This document shows positions 30,074-40,855 of a DNA stretch of 64,000 bases, piece by piece. A program made the translations under genes and the position numbers. Each line of letters starts with the position of its first letter. The first letter of the stretch is position 1. Below the pieces are notes generated by a model. The model had not been told where the DNA came from. It was given only the letters and a program-made list of their open reading frames with translations, and did no database searches. The stretch lies in assembly GCA_023525975.1 (NCBI GenBank), contig CM042021.1:80173501-80237500 (forward strand), written 5' to 3'. This DNA is from Smallanthus sonchifolius. Its lineage: Eukaryota > Streptophyta > Magnoliopsida > Asterales > Asteraceae.

Positions 30074-30617
30074 AGTGAATTACTTGGTCAAAAAATCAGA
30101 AAAATCAGACACTGTTGCGCACTTGGTTTTGGCCTTGCGCACTTGAGAAATGGTCTTGCGTAGTTAAGACTTGCTCTTGCGTACTTGTAAGTACGCAGGA
30201 GGAAATATTAAGTACGCAAGATATAACTTAAGTTCGCACAAGTTCAGTCTTGCGTAGTTAGTAAGTACGCAGAAAACTGTACTTTTTACCAAAAATGGTA
30301 AGTACGCAGGACACCTTTTCAGCAACTCTCACCAACCTTTTCCGGTCACCTGAAAATAGCCGGAGATAGTGAAAAATAGGCTGATGATCAATGCAATCGA
30401 GCCAAAGGATCAGAAACAAGTTTCTAACAAACCTTTGATGCTCAAAACACACAAATACACAACAAAAATCTGTTTTTGAGAGATTTTTTGCTTCTAAAAA
30501 AGTGCTCAAGAGCTACCCCTTTTTTATCACAAAAATCAACAAAAATACCTCTTTTTGCTTGTAAAACTCAGTAAAACGTCTCCAAACTCACTTACAACAC
30601 TCGAATTCAAGAGCAAT
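30074..30617 (-). other. Leader of element D with dyads
   Basis: Between the primer site and the gag ATG. It includes GCGTACTT-n-AAGTACGC-type inverted repeats and half-sites at about 30110-30310, the same motif as in the LTR. No upstream coding frame of note. In RNA these could fold into hairpins near the packaging region. Confidence 0.75.
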
Positions 30618-30629
30618 GCTCTGATACCA
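30618..30629 (-). other. Primer-binding site of element D
   Basis: GCTCTGATACCA on the + strand, two bases from the LTR edge at 30632. It sets the orientation as minus. Confidence 0.95.
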
Positions 30630-30631
30630 CT

Positions 30632-31173
30632 TGTAGGTCCCTTCGTGTGTGTCAGATCGTCACATGAAAGTGGTCTACTAGTCGCACCGGGTTACGGAAT
30701 ACCCGTGACTAGGTGGAGAGTCTTACTAAACAAAGTAAACCAAACACGAGAGTCACAATAAATGTTCTTTGTATTAAAACACTCGACGGTTACAGAGAGA
30801 ATACAAGCTGCGTACTTAGCAGAACTGAGTTCGTCTAAACAAGTGGTTCTGCATACTTAGCCTCTGTTAACCTATCCTATTTATACAGACCTGATGCCTG
30901 AGCACTTAACAAGTGCGCAGGACCAATTGCTCTTGCGTACTTAACAAGTACGCAAAGGTGTTCTTGCGTACTTGGTAAGTACGCAGGAGCTTTCTCCTAC
31001 GCACATGTAAGTGCGCAAAACACTTGGCAGAAAAACAACATACATTATGTAAAAGTAAATACAACTCAATAAACTATTACATAATGACTCATAAATACAA
31101 AGACAAATTACAGACATTAGAAATACAAACTAAGACTCTACCTAGAGTGTTGTCACAGGAAAGTGCATCAACA
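30632..31173 (-). repeat. 5' LTR of element D
   Basis: 542 bp. Dyads lie at about 30898-30919, 30932-30954, 30964-30987 and 30996-31018. TATTTATA (TATAAATA in element sense) is at 30878-30885. It ends GGACCTACA in element sense. Confidence 0.95.
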
Positions 31174-31178
31174 GAAAG

Positions 31179-32787
31179 CATAACCAAAATCTATTATATC
31201 AAAATGAAGAGTTTCATCAAATGAAATCTGAGTTCAAAAAGGTTGAAAACAGTTATAAAGAAAAGATTAACTCCCTAAAGAAACAGATTTTATCATTAAA
31301 ACATGAACAAACTAATCATGAAACTCAGATTAATGATCTATTGGTTAAGTTAAAAGCTACAAGAGCTGAGCTGGTAGATCAAAAGGTTCATGTTGATAAG
31401 TATGAGTTTGCATCCAAAAAGCTACAAAGATTGTTAGATGCTCAAATCCATGAAAAGGTGACTGCTGGTCTGGGGTACCAAGCTGAATAGTAAAAATCTG
31501 TACCACCACCCACTGGTTATGAAGCCATACATGAAGCTAACTTCAACATGAACAATCTTGACCATGCAAACCAAAACCTTGATCCTTCCAAGGAAGACAT
31601 TGTTTTGTAAGAAACTTCCACTTAGTCTGATTCCACATACTCAGACTCATCTGAAAACTGTGAAGCTCCTTTACTTCCCACCAATGAAGTATTTCTGAAA
31701 ACCACCAAATCTGGAAAAGTGATTCAAACTAACTTTCCAAGTCCTTTCATTCCATTCATACCAGTAACACAACTCCCTAAGGAAGAAAGCTGGTCATTGA
31801 AAAGGGACAATCCTTAACATCCTCCATCTCTAACCCTGCAAAGAAAGTGTTTGACATCTGTCATTCACCTGGAGAAAGAATGCCATATGTTCAGAATTCA
31901 TTGGAAGAAGCCACCTTTGAACACAAAAAAAATCATCCCTGGAACTTCAAAGATTTATTCAAAAGGAAGGACTATGTGTACTTTCAGAGGGATAAGATTG
32001 CAAAATCATGTTTTGTTTGTAGCAAATACAATCATACAGCAAGCACTTCCTTCTATCACCTTCAGCAGTAAAGAAACCTCAATCAACATGCTTTTGTGAA
32101 AACAAACAAAAACAAGAAGGTAAGAAACTATGAAGCAAGATCAAATCAGTTCAGAAAGTCCATTTCTCCACCGAACAGGCTGCTACTGTAAACACCCCAA
32201 AAGCTCAACAATCTTGCATCATTTGTGGTGAATCAGACCACTTCGCTGCAAATTGTAAGTTTAATCCTTTCAACCATGTCTCTCAATTATCATCAGCAGC
32301 ATCAACAGTCAAAATCATTTCTGGTAGACAAAAACCTGTCTATAGAAGGATCCCCACAGAAAAACCTACTTTCAACAGGAAGGTAAAGAATGAGAAGTCA
32401 GTGATTATTGAACTATCAACAGCAACCAAGAATGTTGCTGATCATTTGAAGCCAAAGAAGACAAAGAACAAATCTAAGCCTTCAGCTGCAATCAAATTTG
32501 CTGCTGATCAGTTAAAACCATCAGCAGCAATTACGTCTGCTGCTGATCAGTGTAAGCCCAGCAATATCAAGAACCAGGCAGAACTATCAGCAACTAAAGC
32601 TACATCTGCTGCTGATAATGCTAAGAGAACTGCAAAGTTGACTCAACAATGGAAAGCAATGTCTAAATCCTCATCAACTCAGAGTATCATCATTGGATCA
32701 ATTGAATGCTAGACTGCTAATGATTTTGTTCTTAAGTCAAAAGTCCCACCCAAGTCTGCAAGCTCTTGGGTTCCCCTTTCTAACTAG
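31179..32787 (+). pseudogene. gag: gag of element C, C-terminal part
   Basis: It resumes after the D insertion. A coiled-coil segment (31221-31490) ends in a TAG, degenerate linkers follow, and the second zinc knuckle C-I-I-C-G-E-S-D-H-F-A-A-N-C lies at 32215-32256. Next is a Lys/Ala-rich tail with four A-A-D-(Q/N) repeats (32440-32640), and the end is W-V-P-L-S-N-TAG at 32785-32787. The A-A-D-Q repeats are encoded by GCTGCTGATCAG words, i.e. this element's own CTGCTGAT dyad motif, translated. Several stops and shifts make it non-functional. Confidence 0.8.
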
Positions 32788-32805
32788 AACTCTCTCATGT
32801 GCAGG
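32780..32805 (+). promoter_or_regulatory. Splice-acceptor-like gag/pol junction of C
   Basis: CTAAC (32780-32784) overlaps the gag stop TAG (32785-32787). It is followed by AACTCTCTCATGTGCAG and G; the AG is at 32803-32804. Pol is in phase 0 after it while gag is in another frame. Confidence 0.5.
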
Positions 32806-33953
32806 AACAACCAGGTAACAAGGATAACACCTGGGTTGTAAACAGTGGTTGTTCCAAGCACATGACTGGAAATAGGTCCATCATCTCAGATTTCAGAAAC
32901 TTTTATGGTGGATATGTTGCCTTTGGGAGTAATTCAAATGGAGGCTCCATCATTGGACAATGAACTGTGTCCAATGAAAGTATGAGCATTAAAAGGGTGA
33001 ATTATGTGAAGGAATTGAAGTTTAATCTCATGAGTGTATCACAAATCTGTGATCAAAAGCATTGGATGCTTTTCATAGATGAAGAATGTTTTGTGCTATC
33101 CCCCGAGCAAAGCAAACCTCCTCTAGAGAAGATCTTGTTAACTGCTCAAAGAAAAGACAATCTATATGTGCTTTATATGAACAAGATTACACCATCTAGT
33201 AGTGTATCTTGCTTTCTATCCAAGGCATTAGTTGATGAATCTGCTCTATGGCATAAGAGATTGAGTCATGTAAATGTCAAAACCATCAACAAATTGGTTA
33301 AAGGAAATCTAGTCAGAGGGCTACCTGATAAAGAATTCCAACTTGAAGATCATTACATGGCATGCTTGAAGGGGAAGCAACACAAGAGTTCTCACAAGCC
33401 CAAGACACTAAATTTTAATGACACTCCACTACAACTGTTGCATATGGATCTTTTTGGTCCTACAAATGTCATGTCTATGGGCAAGAAGTCATACTGTCTG
33501 GTGATAAATGATGACTATACCAGATTCTCATTGGTATACTTCTTGAGGACTAAAGATGAAACTGTTGAGATTCTCAAATCCTTCATTCTTAGGGTTAAGA
33601 ATCAAAGCGATCAAAAGGTCAAGACAATAAGGTGTGATCAAGGTACAGAGTTCAAAAATCAAACCTTGAACTGTTTTTGTGAGAACAAAGGTATCCAGAG
33701 ACAATAAAGTGCTCCATGAACCACTCAACAAAATGGGGTTGCTAAAAGAAGAAACAAAAATCTGATTGAGTCTGCTAGATCTATGTTAGCTGACTTAAAG
33801 ATACCTCTCACATTCTGGGCTGAGGCAGTTAGTACAGCTTGCTATGTACAAAATATAGTTCTCATTGTCAAGCTTTTCAACAAAACACCTTATGAATTGT
33901 GGTTCAATATAGTTCCATACATTGGCTTCCTAAAACCTTTTGGATGCCCATTT
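32805..33953 (+). pseudogene. Protease and integrase of element C
   Basis: Protease reads W-V-V-N-S-G-C-S-K-H-M-T-G-N: the catalytic Asp is Asn (AAC at 32841-32843). The GAG-pre-integrase zone has L-W-H-K-R-L-S-H, and one expected zinc Cys is changed (H-Y-M-A-C-L-K-G-K). The integrase core has L-H-M-D-L-F-G and R-C-D-Q-G-T-E-F; the third motif reads N-G-V-A-K-R-R-N, with the catalytic Glu replaced by Lys. Stops occur at about 33706 and 33718. After F-G-C-P (about 33951) the sequence jumps to the RNase H end. Confidence 0.85.
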
Positions 33954-34009
33954 GATGAAGCTAGATTTAGATATCTAGTTAAGTCTATTGGAATGATGAA
34001 CTTTGATTA
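33951..34009 (+). pseudogene. RNase H C-terminal stub of element C
   Basis: F-D-E-A-R-F-R-Y-L-V-K-S-I-G-M-M-N-F-D-stop matches the last residues of copia RNase H (D has F-D-R-S-R-F-E-H-L-V-N-L-I-G-M). It is fused in frame to integrase, so the C-terminal part of integrase, all of RT and most of RNase H were removed by one deletion. Confidence 0.85.
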
Positions 34010-34300
34010 AAATTCTTCTCTAAAAATTTCAAGAAAAAATGTGTTTGTCTTTCTTTTGTTGTTAATAAAATCCTTCTGAAAATTCAAAAATATTTTGAGT
34101 CATTCTGGATAACTTCATCTGTCTGCAGCAAACAAGTTTTTGCTGCGGATAGCTTTAAGGCAATCAGCAGCAACACCTTTGGTACGGACCATTATATCCA
34201 TCAGCAGCAACTAAGTTTGCTGCTGATAGACTTAACCATCAGCAGTAACCAATCTTGCCATGTAATGGTAAAAATGCTTCAAAATAACTTTTACCCGCTG
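34010..34300 (+). other. 3' noncoding tail of element C with CAGCAGCAA dyads
   Basis: Inverted repeats include TCAGCAGCAA-n6-TTGCTGCTGA (34201-34226) and a related pair at about 34126-34175. This is the same motif as in the C LTR and its Gag tail. Confidence 0.7.
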
Positions 34301-34560
34301 TAAAAAGTCATTGTCAATCTTTACCACGAAGCCACACCTACGCTGCTCCCCTTTGTACGGTACAACTGACCGTTGCTCAAACCCTTCAGTTATAACAACC
34401 ACGGATGATTTAGCCGCTCATGATCATCGTCGATTCTTCAATGATTCGTGTAGCTTGATCTAGCATCAAAGAACGGAAAAGATTCGAACTTTATCTCTGG
34501 AAATCGCCTTTATGGAGCTCTGGGACGGATGAATGCAAGTTAATTCGAAAATAGACTCCC
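34301..34560. other. Unresolved junction between C and gypsy element I
   Basis: No domain or terminal sequence was recognised. It may be the rest of C's 3' region or the end of the I LTR. Confidence 0.3.
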
Positions 34561-34948
34561 ACATGGCTTATAATTGGAATTAGGTTTAATTTGCCGAAAT
34601 TCTACTTCTTCGCGTACCACTAACCAAACCAAGCAAGTCTTCGCGTGGCGCGAAGGCCAAAATAGTCGGGTGGGCTTTTTAAGTCCCTCGCGTGTCGCGA
34701 ACTTTCTCTCCCAGGTCTTCGCGTACCGCGAAGACCATCATTTCCATGATTTCTTGATTTTGTTCTTCTGGGGCCCGTGTATGCTGCTATCCTCTTGATT
34801 AATGCTCGTGTTTCCCGCTCAATAAGCATATTTAACCTGTAAGACTCAACAATACCAAACACACATAAAACATATTCGAGGTATAAAGCTAAAAGCTTAA
34901 AACTATACGAATTAGACTCTTAAACACGGGATATTTAGCATTACATCA
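34561..34948 (-). repeat. LTR fragment of gypsy element I
   Basis: The right boundary is at TTACATCA (34941-34948), i.e. an LTR start TGATGTAATGC in element sense, next to a CAAGTGTGGGG-type purine run (34949-34965). The LTR contains dyads on the theme TTCGCG-TAC-CGCGAA, best at 34715-34735 with 9-bp arms GTCTTCGCG/CGCGAAGAC. The left boundary was not found. Confidence 0.55.
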
Positions 34949-36932
34949 CATCCCCACACTTGACCTTTTTCATCCCGAAAAAGAATTATGCAATGGAATC
35001 AAAACTGGAAAACTTGCTTCACACTTTCATTTGTACACAGCTTTAAACAAACTTACGTGTTAATTGTAACAATTAGTATTTATGTCCGATTAAACCCAAC
35101 CACCGACTCATCAAGCCCCCAATTATGTGATCTACTATCCTATACATTACCAAGCAGTCAGTCTATATATTGGTCTCACACTCATGAAGCTACAGTTCAG
35201 TCTAATCCCATATGACGATCATGTTTAGGCCAGGGTTAAACCTTATAGATTTCCCACCACTATAAACAAAGATTTATGTGTTTTAAATATTCAAATGAAT
35301 GTATAATGGATGAATGGAATGAATGATCGAGCCTTGATTAACGCTTACCTAGTGGTGCTTCAACCAAGCTGGAACTCGGCGTGTGGCACATAGGCTGTAG
35401 TTTTAGCAATGAAGCACATAAGAGTCAACTTAGTGGTGTTTCAATCAGGCTGGAACTCGACTTGTGGCACGTAAAGCGAAACTTAGTCATCTAAAATGAT
35501 TGATTACTGAAGAATCAACCCATGGGTGCTTTAACCAAGTTGTTATGCTGGAGGGTAACACGTAGGCCTAACTTAAGCTCTCAAATCAATTAATTAAGCT
35601 CATGTAATGATGGATCATGGAATGCGGGAGCCACCAACTTTCAAATTTATTCTCATAAACAGAAAGCGGCATGCCAAAGAATTTAAAAAAACATAAAAAT
35701 CTGAGTTTAACGTGGCACCTATCACCCTATGTTGACAGTTTCAACCTCACCTTCACCCTTAATATGAGAACCCACAAGATATCCTGAATTAATTATCCAA
35801 TTAAGCCTAGATACACTATCAGGATGTTTAAGCCTTTAAAGTCGGCTGGGTCTACCAAAACGTTACAAATTAGACGCGGTTTTTATTTTATTATTCATTT
35901 CAATTCCACACGCACAGTTTCCAATTATACCTATCATTTTCCATATATTTGCACAAATTCTAATCCAAGAACATTTTTTAAAATTTTTAATTTTTATGGA
36001 TTTTTGATTTTTTATGAATCAATCTACAGACCTAGACTACGGTCTCCCCTCCCCACACTTGAATTCTACATTGCCCTCAATGTAGGAAGATCGACACTAA
36101 AACAAAAGAAAATTACAAAAATATGAACTTAGCTGGACAGACGATCGTATAGCATTTCATTCGCGATCGTGTTCCACATCTGCTATTGGGCTGCCTTGTA
36201 CACGATATTCATCAAACTCGAAATATCACCACCCAAAAGGAGATTGAGTATGGGTAAATCAATCCAAACCTGGAAAAGATAAGCTCGAAACTAACCCGCA
36301 AGCATCATATCGACTCAACGTAAAGACTCAACAAAAATAAAAAACCCGACGGACTGAACACGACTCAAAATTTACAAAATTAAAAATTAGGGGAAAATGG
36401 CCAAAGTGGGCTCCCTCGCATACCGCGAGGATGTGAAAAAAATGCCCGTCCTCTAATCCAGTCTTTCGCGTGTCACGAAGACCGGCTAAGAAACCTTCGC
36501 GTACCGCGAAAAGGTGTTGGTAACAGAAAGTTTTGACGAATTTTGGACTTTTTGCCTTAGAAAAATGTTTCACCTCAAAAACTCATTTTTTCAACTTTTT
36601 CAAAAACTCATTCCAACACTTAGATTATATGCACACATACCTGTAATGTCAATATTGATGATTTTTCTCACCCGAATGGCCACGAATCCCTGAAAAAACT
36701 TAAAAAAAAATACGCAAACACATACCGATAGTATCAAAACTAAGACTCACGACTCTACAAACTCTACACACTGTATCCTACCCCCAGAGAATGATGCATG
36801 GACCTCAATTGCATTACCACAAGCCATGATAACCCAAAACTTCCCCATACTTGGGCTCTTCCTAGAGAACATCACAAAAACAAAAAGAAAAACATAACTC
36901 ACTTTCGGAGGAATCACGGATGCATTTAGCAC
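34949..36932 (-). mobile_element. 3' internal noncoding region of gypsy element I
   Basis: The mirror image of 1-1726: TTGACCTTTTTCATCCCG next to the LTR, and CATTGCCCTCAATGTAGG near 36068 (TTGAGGGCAATG in element sense) with CCCCACACTTGAATTC. Between 35340 and 35570 there are three degenerate tandem copies of a unit of about 85-150 bp with GTGGTGCTTCAACCAAGCTG. Dyads CCTCGC-n-GCGAGG and TTCGCG-TAC-CGCGAA recur at 36415-36515. No coding domain. It is interrupted by F at 36933. Confidence 0.55.
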
Positions 36933-37457
36933 TGTAGGTCCCTTCGTGTGTGTCGGATCGTTGCATGCAAGTGGTATACTAGTTGGACCGGGTGCGGAAT
37001 ACCCGTGACTAGGCGGAGAGTCTAACTAAAACAAAGTAAACCAAACACGAGAGTCACAATAAAAGCTCTTTCTATTATAAACACTCGACGGTTACAGAGA
37101 CATTACAAATTGCGTACTTAACAAACTGAGTTCGTCTAAGATATGAGTTCTGCGTACTTATCCTCCGTGAACCAAACCTATTTATACAGACCTGAAGTGC
37201 GCAGGACCAAATGCTCTTGCGTACTTAGCAAGTACGCATGGGTCTTCCTGCGTACTTGGTAAGTACGCAGGAGCTTTCTCCTGCGCACATGTAAGTGCGC
37301 AAAACACATGGAAGAAATGCAACATACATTATGTAAAAGTAAATACAACTCGATAAACTATTACATAACGAATCTTACATACAAAGACAAATTACAGACA
37401 TTAGAGATACAAACTAAGACTCTATCCAGAGTGTTGTCACATGAAAGTGCATCAACA
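36933..37457 (-). repeat. 3' LTR of element F
   Basis: It matches the D LTRs. The first dyad (CCTGCGCACTT arm) is mostly deleted: GACCTGA runs straight into AGTGCGCAGG at 37190-37204. TATTTATA is at about 37179-37186. Confidence 0.93.
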
Positions 37458-37516
37458 AACTCCCCCTTGACAACAGCTCGGGATCTTCATCGTCTTCAGT
37501 CTTCAATCTTCAGTCT

Positions 37517-39189
37517 TCACAGCACTGGCTCCTTAGCTTCCATCTTCTTTTTGTAATTAAGGCAGAACTTAATCACCTTGTCGTATTTAGAAGCAAGGAT
37601 CTTTGTCCATTCGTCCGTGTAGACGCAGTAGCATTCTGCTAGTACCTCCAGATCTTTCACAGAAAAGTTGATGAAGCAGACTTCATAAAAGATTCTGATC
37701 AGTTCCTTTGGCACTATGTTCCCGCTCTCTGAACGTCCTTTACCCATGATCACAGCCTCGCCCGTCTTTGGATCTACGTACCAGTACCACATGTCACCAA
37801 GAATATCCTGAGATAACTTGCTCAGGGGAATCTTAGTTTCACATCGCACTGGCTTGTATACCAATTTCTTTAAGTTCTTCTTAGTCACAGGATGCACAGC
37901 GTGCTTATCCTTGACTCTCTTGGGCACCTGAGGCTTGAACATTTCAAAGTTCCCAGATCTTGCTTCACGCTGTAGAACCACCCACAAACCCATCGCCACT
38001 GCGTGATTGGAATGACCCAGCAGCTCTCGGTTTGCTAGGTTCACCAGGTCGTATTTGGGAAAAGAGCTGAACGCTTTACTGGTAGGTTTCAAGTATTGAA
38101 CCCCGCCAGATCTCTTGATGGCGAACAACTGCTTGTCCTCCTCGATACTTACAGCCAAGATCATACCTGTAGCTTTGTGCTTGTCTGTTATGGACGTCTT
38201 TTGCCACATGGGAGCTGGACCCTTAGATGATGCAGAAGGCATGTCTTTATCTTTTGGTGCCTCGGGGTCCACAGGTGTAGGGTCGACTGGGGAGGCTTCA
38301 GTTATAGCTTCAACATTACTTGCCTTGTCAACTGAGCCTATTTCGAGCAGAGATTCGAGCGATGGTACTTCAAAGATCTCACCATCCTCTAACTCGTACT
38401 CTCCTTCCCCGTCTCCCTTGGGAATATCTATTACCACGTCCTCATCTTCATCATTCCAGTCATCACTAGAGTCGATCTCTCCTTCTTCCAGATTAAGAAG
38501 AGCATCGATCTGTGCTTCTTTGGAATAGTCAGGCTCAAGATAAAGGATCTCATCATCAGATGATAAGTCCTTGAGCACATCGGTCGCTGACTTCCCTTTA
38601 TCACCACCACCACTAGAGGTATCACCACCCTCTTGCTGAGTAGACTCCCCCTCAGCCATTGGAATAGAAGAGATGGGCACAATCGCCAAAGCTTGGTGCT
38701 CACCTCCACTATGACCGGCTTCAGGATCCTTGTCTTTATCATCATCCTTGTCTTTATCATCATCCTTAGTCAAGTCGACTGGATGACAAGGCTCAGCACC
38801 AGTGGATTTCTTTTCTTTCTCTTTCTCTTTCTCCTTCTCTTTCTCTTTCTCCCCCTGAGCATCAAGCTTCTTGGTCAGTTCTTCAACTAATTTGACCATC
38901 GCTTTGTGCTCTTTTCTTTGTAGATCCATCCTTATCTCAAGTGACGTTCTGTGGCCTAGAATCATTTCATTTGTCTACATTAATAGCTCATTCTGTGCCA
39001 TTACATTCTGCAGTCGCTCATTAGTCCCCGTTCTCTGGCTATGTAGAATCCTAACTTCATTGGCCAGTGAATTAATCTGTTCTTGTTGAGCATCAGATTC
39101 CTCCTTTAACTTTTGAATGGTCTTCAACATTCCAGCAACTTGGGTCTCTAAGACATTGATCCTAGCTTCATTCGAATCAGAATGCCTAG
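37517..39189 (-). pseudogene. Extra ORF of F, coiled-coil and C-terminal part
   Basis: Equivalent to residues of D's extra ORF from the coiled coil to the C-terminus. It holds a coiled coil (N-E-A-R-I-N-V-L-E-T-Q-V), a K/E run and acidic motifs (D-D-E-I-L-Y-L-E-P-D-Y; E-L-E-D-G-E-I-F-E-V-P). The C-terminal domain begins D-K-D-M-P-S-A-S and ends E-A-K-E-P-V-L-stop. Unlike D it has no stop before the C-terminal domain, but AAG has become TAG near 38976. It is cut by G at 39189. The high similarity to D over acidic and domain regions suggests the protein was under selection until recently. Confidence 0.8.
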
Positions 39190-39263
39190 TATAACACACC
39201 ATTCTTAAACACGCGGAAGCATAAGTAAAAACCCAGGAAAATTTTTTTTTTTTTTTTTTACGT

Positions 39264-39395
39264 CCTCGCGTACCGCGAGGGACCAGACCCACAACTCTCG
39301 CGTACCGCGAGGGGGCGTCAGGAAAGCAATCCGAGAGACTTGTCTCTCGCGTACCGCGAGAGAAACCTCTCAGGTTCTTCGCGTACCGCGAGGGA
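39264..39395 (-). repeat. TCGCG-TAC-CGCGA dyads in G LTR
   Basis: Dyads with centre TAC: CCTCGCG/CGCGAGG (39264-39280), CTCGCG/CGCGAG (39297-39311), a 9-bp arm TCTCTCGCG/CGCGAGAGA (39343-39363), and an imperfect copy near 39378-39393. Outer arm bases change in pairs. They are near the end of the LTR in element sense, i.e. probably in the transcribed R/U5 part, unlike the copia arrays. Confidence 0.9.
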
Positions 39396-39989
39396 CCAGA
39401 TTTCCAGAAAGTTTCAGTTTTCTCAGCAGCTTTCTTACTTAGCCATTTTTCCAACTTTTATCAAAATGCTTGACACCAAAACTTTCCCAACACATAGGTT
39501 TTGACCCCAAACACTTTATCAACATGTAAACACACTAAAACTCCATTTGTGTGCCAAAATTACATCCCTTTAAGAGGTTTCTAATTACCACCAAAATACA
39601 TAAACGCATACGAGAATCCCATCAAAGGCTTGAACTTGACTTTGACTACTTCGGAGCTTTTCCTACAAAACACCACATGTAACACCATTAGTAATGAAGA
39701 TAAAACATATCAAACAAGTAAATATAACTTGTTTTCCACCCATTCACCCATTTGACCCGTTTCCGCCCAAATAGTCATTTGGCTAACTTATCACTTGCAT
39801 TTCACCTACAAGTATCATTCTTTTCGCTTATCATTCAACATTAACACATTTCCATTTCCCATTATGGCACATAGGTCCATAACCACATTTTCGTTAAAAA
39901 TAAACATAACAACAAGTAAATATACTTGTTTTCACCCGATTCACCCATTTGACCCGTTTACACCCATTTGGTCAATTAAGGTTCCTTAC

Positions 39990-40855
39990 ACTTGACTTAT
40001 ATACCACATAAGTAGATTTATACCAATTTTACCATTATTTCACAATGGTTTGACTTATATACCACATAAGTCCATTTACACCAATTTCACCATTATTCCA
40101 CAATGGTTTGACTTATATTCCACATAAATCAATTTACACCAATTTCACCATTATTCCACAATGGTTTGACTTATATTCCACATAAATCAATTTACACAAA
40201 TTTCCACCATTATTCCACAATGGTTTGAATTATATTCCACATAAGTCAATTTACACCATTTTCACCATTTTTCCACAATGGTTTGACTTATATTCCACAT
40301 AAGTCAATTTCTTCGAATTACCACATTTTGTTTGACTTTACACCACATAAGTCAATTACACTAATTTATCACATTCCACCTTTTAGTTTAACTATATACC
40401 ACTTAGTTAACTACACCAATTCAACATACTCTACATTTTAGTTTGACTATATACCACATAGTCAACTACACCAATTTAACATATTCCACATTTTAGTTTG
40501 ACCATATACCACATAGTCAACTACACCAATTTAACATATTCTGCATTTTAGTTTGACCATACACCACATAGTCAACTACGCCAATTTAACATATTCCACA
40601 TTTTAGTTTGACCATATACCACATAGTCAACTACACCAATTTAACATATTCTACATTTTAGTTTGACCATACACCACATAGTCAACTACGCCAATTTAAC
40701 ATATTCCACATTTTAGTTTGACCATATACCACATAGTCAACTACGCCAATTTAACATATTCCACATTTTAGTTTGACCATATACCACATAGTCAACTACA
40801 CCAATTTACCATATTCTACATTTTGCATACAAGCTTGACTTTTACCACACAAGTC
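39990..40855 (-). repeat. Tandem array of inverted W-box pairs in G 3' LTR
   Basis: About sixteen tandem units, first with period 58-59 bp (TTGACTTAT-n7-ATAAGTCAA), then 55 bp (TTGACCAT..ATAGTCAA with CCAATTTAACATATTCCACA-like spacers). Most units hold TTGACY and its inverted partner, the core of the W-box bound by WRKY factors. The array is repeated in the other LTR at about 45849-46714. Confidence 0.92.

Larger units (their letters stand above)
15477..31173 (-). mobile_element. Large Ty1/copia element D, SIRE-like (- strand)
   Basis: 15.7 kb (about 13.5 kb without E). In element sense it runs: 5' LTR 30632-31173, primer site 30618-30629, dyad-rich leader, gag from 30073, pol, 2.2-kb noncoding region, extra ORF 19273-16079, purine tract, 3' LTR 15477-16019. 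The TSD GAAAG (15472-15476 and 31174-31178) is perfect. RT motif details (Y-V-D-D-x-x-F-G-S-T-N), the long Gag and the env-position ORF fit the SIRE/Maximus lineage. It carries several stops, a deletion of about 66 bp in integrase, and element E. F is a second copy. Confidence 0.93.
13276..34300 (+). mobile_element. Ty1/copia element C (+), truncated, split by D
   Basis: The pieces are the LTR end at 14005, primer site 14008-14019, gag up to 15476, element D (with TSD), then gag, protease and integrase from 31179 to 33950, and a 3' noncoding tail. RT and nearly all RNase H are deleted, and no 3' LTR was found, so the right end is lost or unrecognised (34300 is approximate). The left LTR edge is also uncertain (13276 or 13349 are candidates). 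The 5' LTR and the 3' tail both carry CAGCAGCAA/TTGCTGCTG dyads. Confidence 0.75.

Noticed and set aside
38975..39454. Open frame joining the F extra ORF to Arg-rich peptides (also 45065-45313)
   Set aside because: The Arg-rich part is the G LTR dyad region read through; it occurs equally in the second LTR and is not part of a gene.
39795..39995. 66-codon open frame repeated exactly at 45654-45854
   Set aside because: It lies in both G LTRs in low-complexity sequence. The duplication comes from the LTR pair and not from a gene family.
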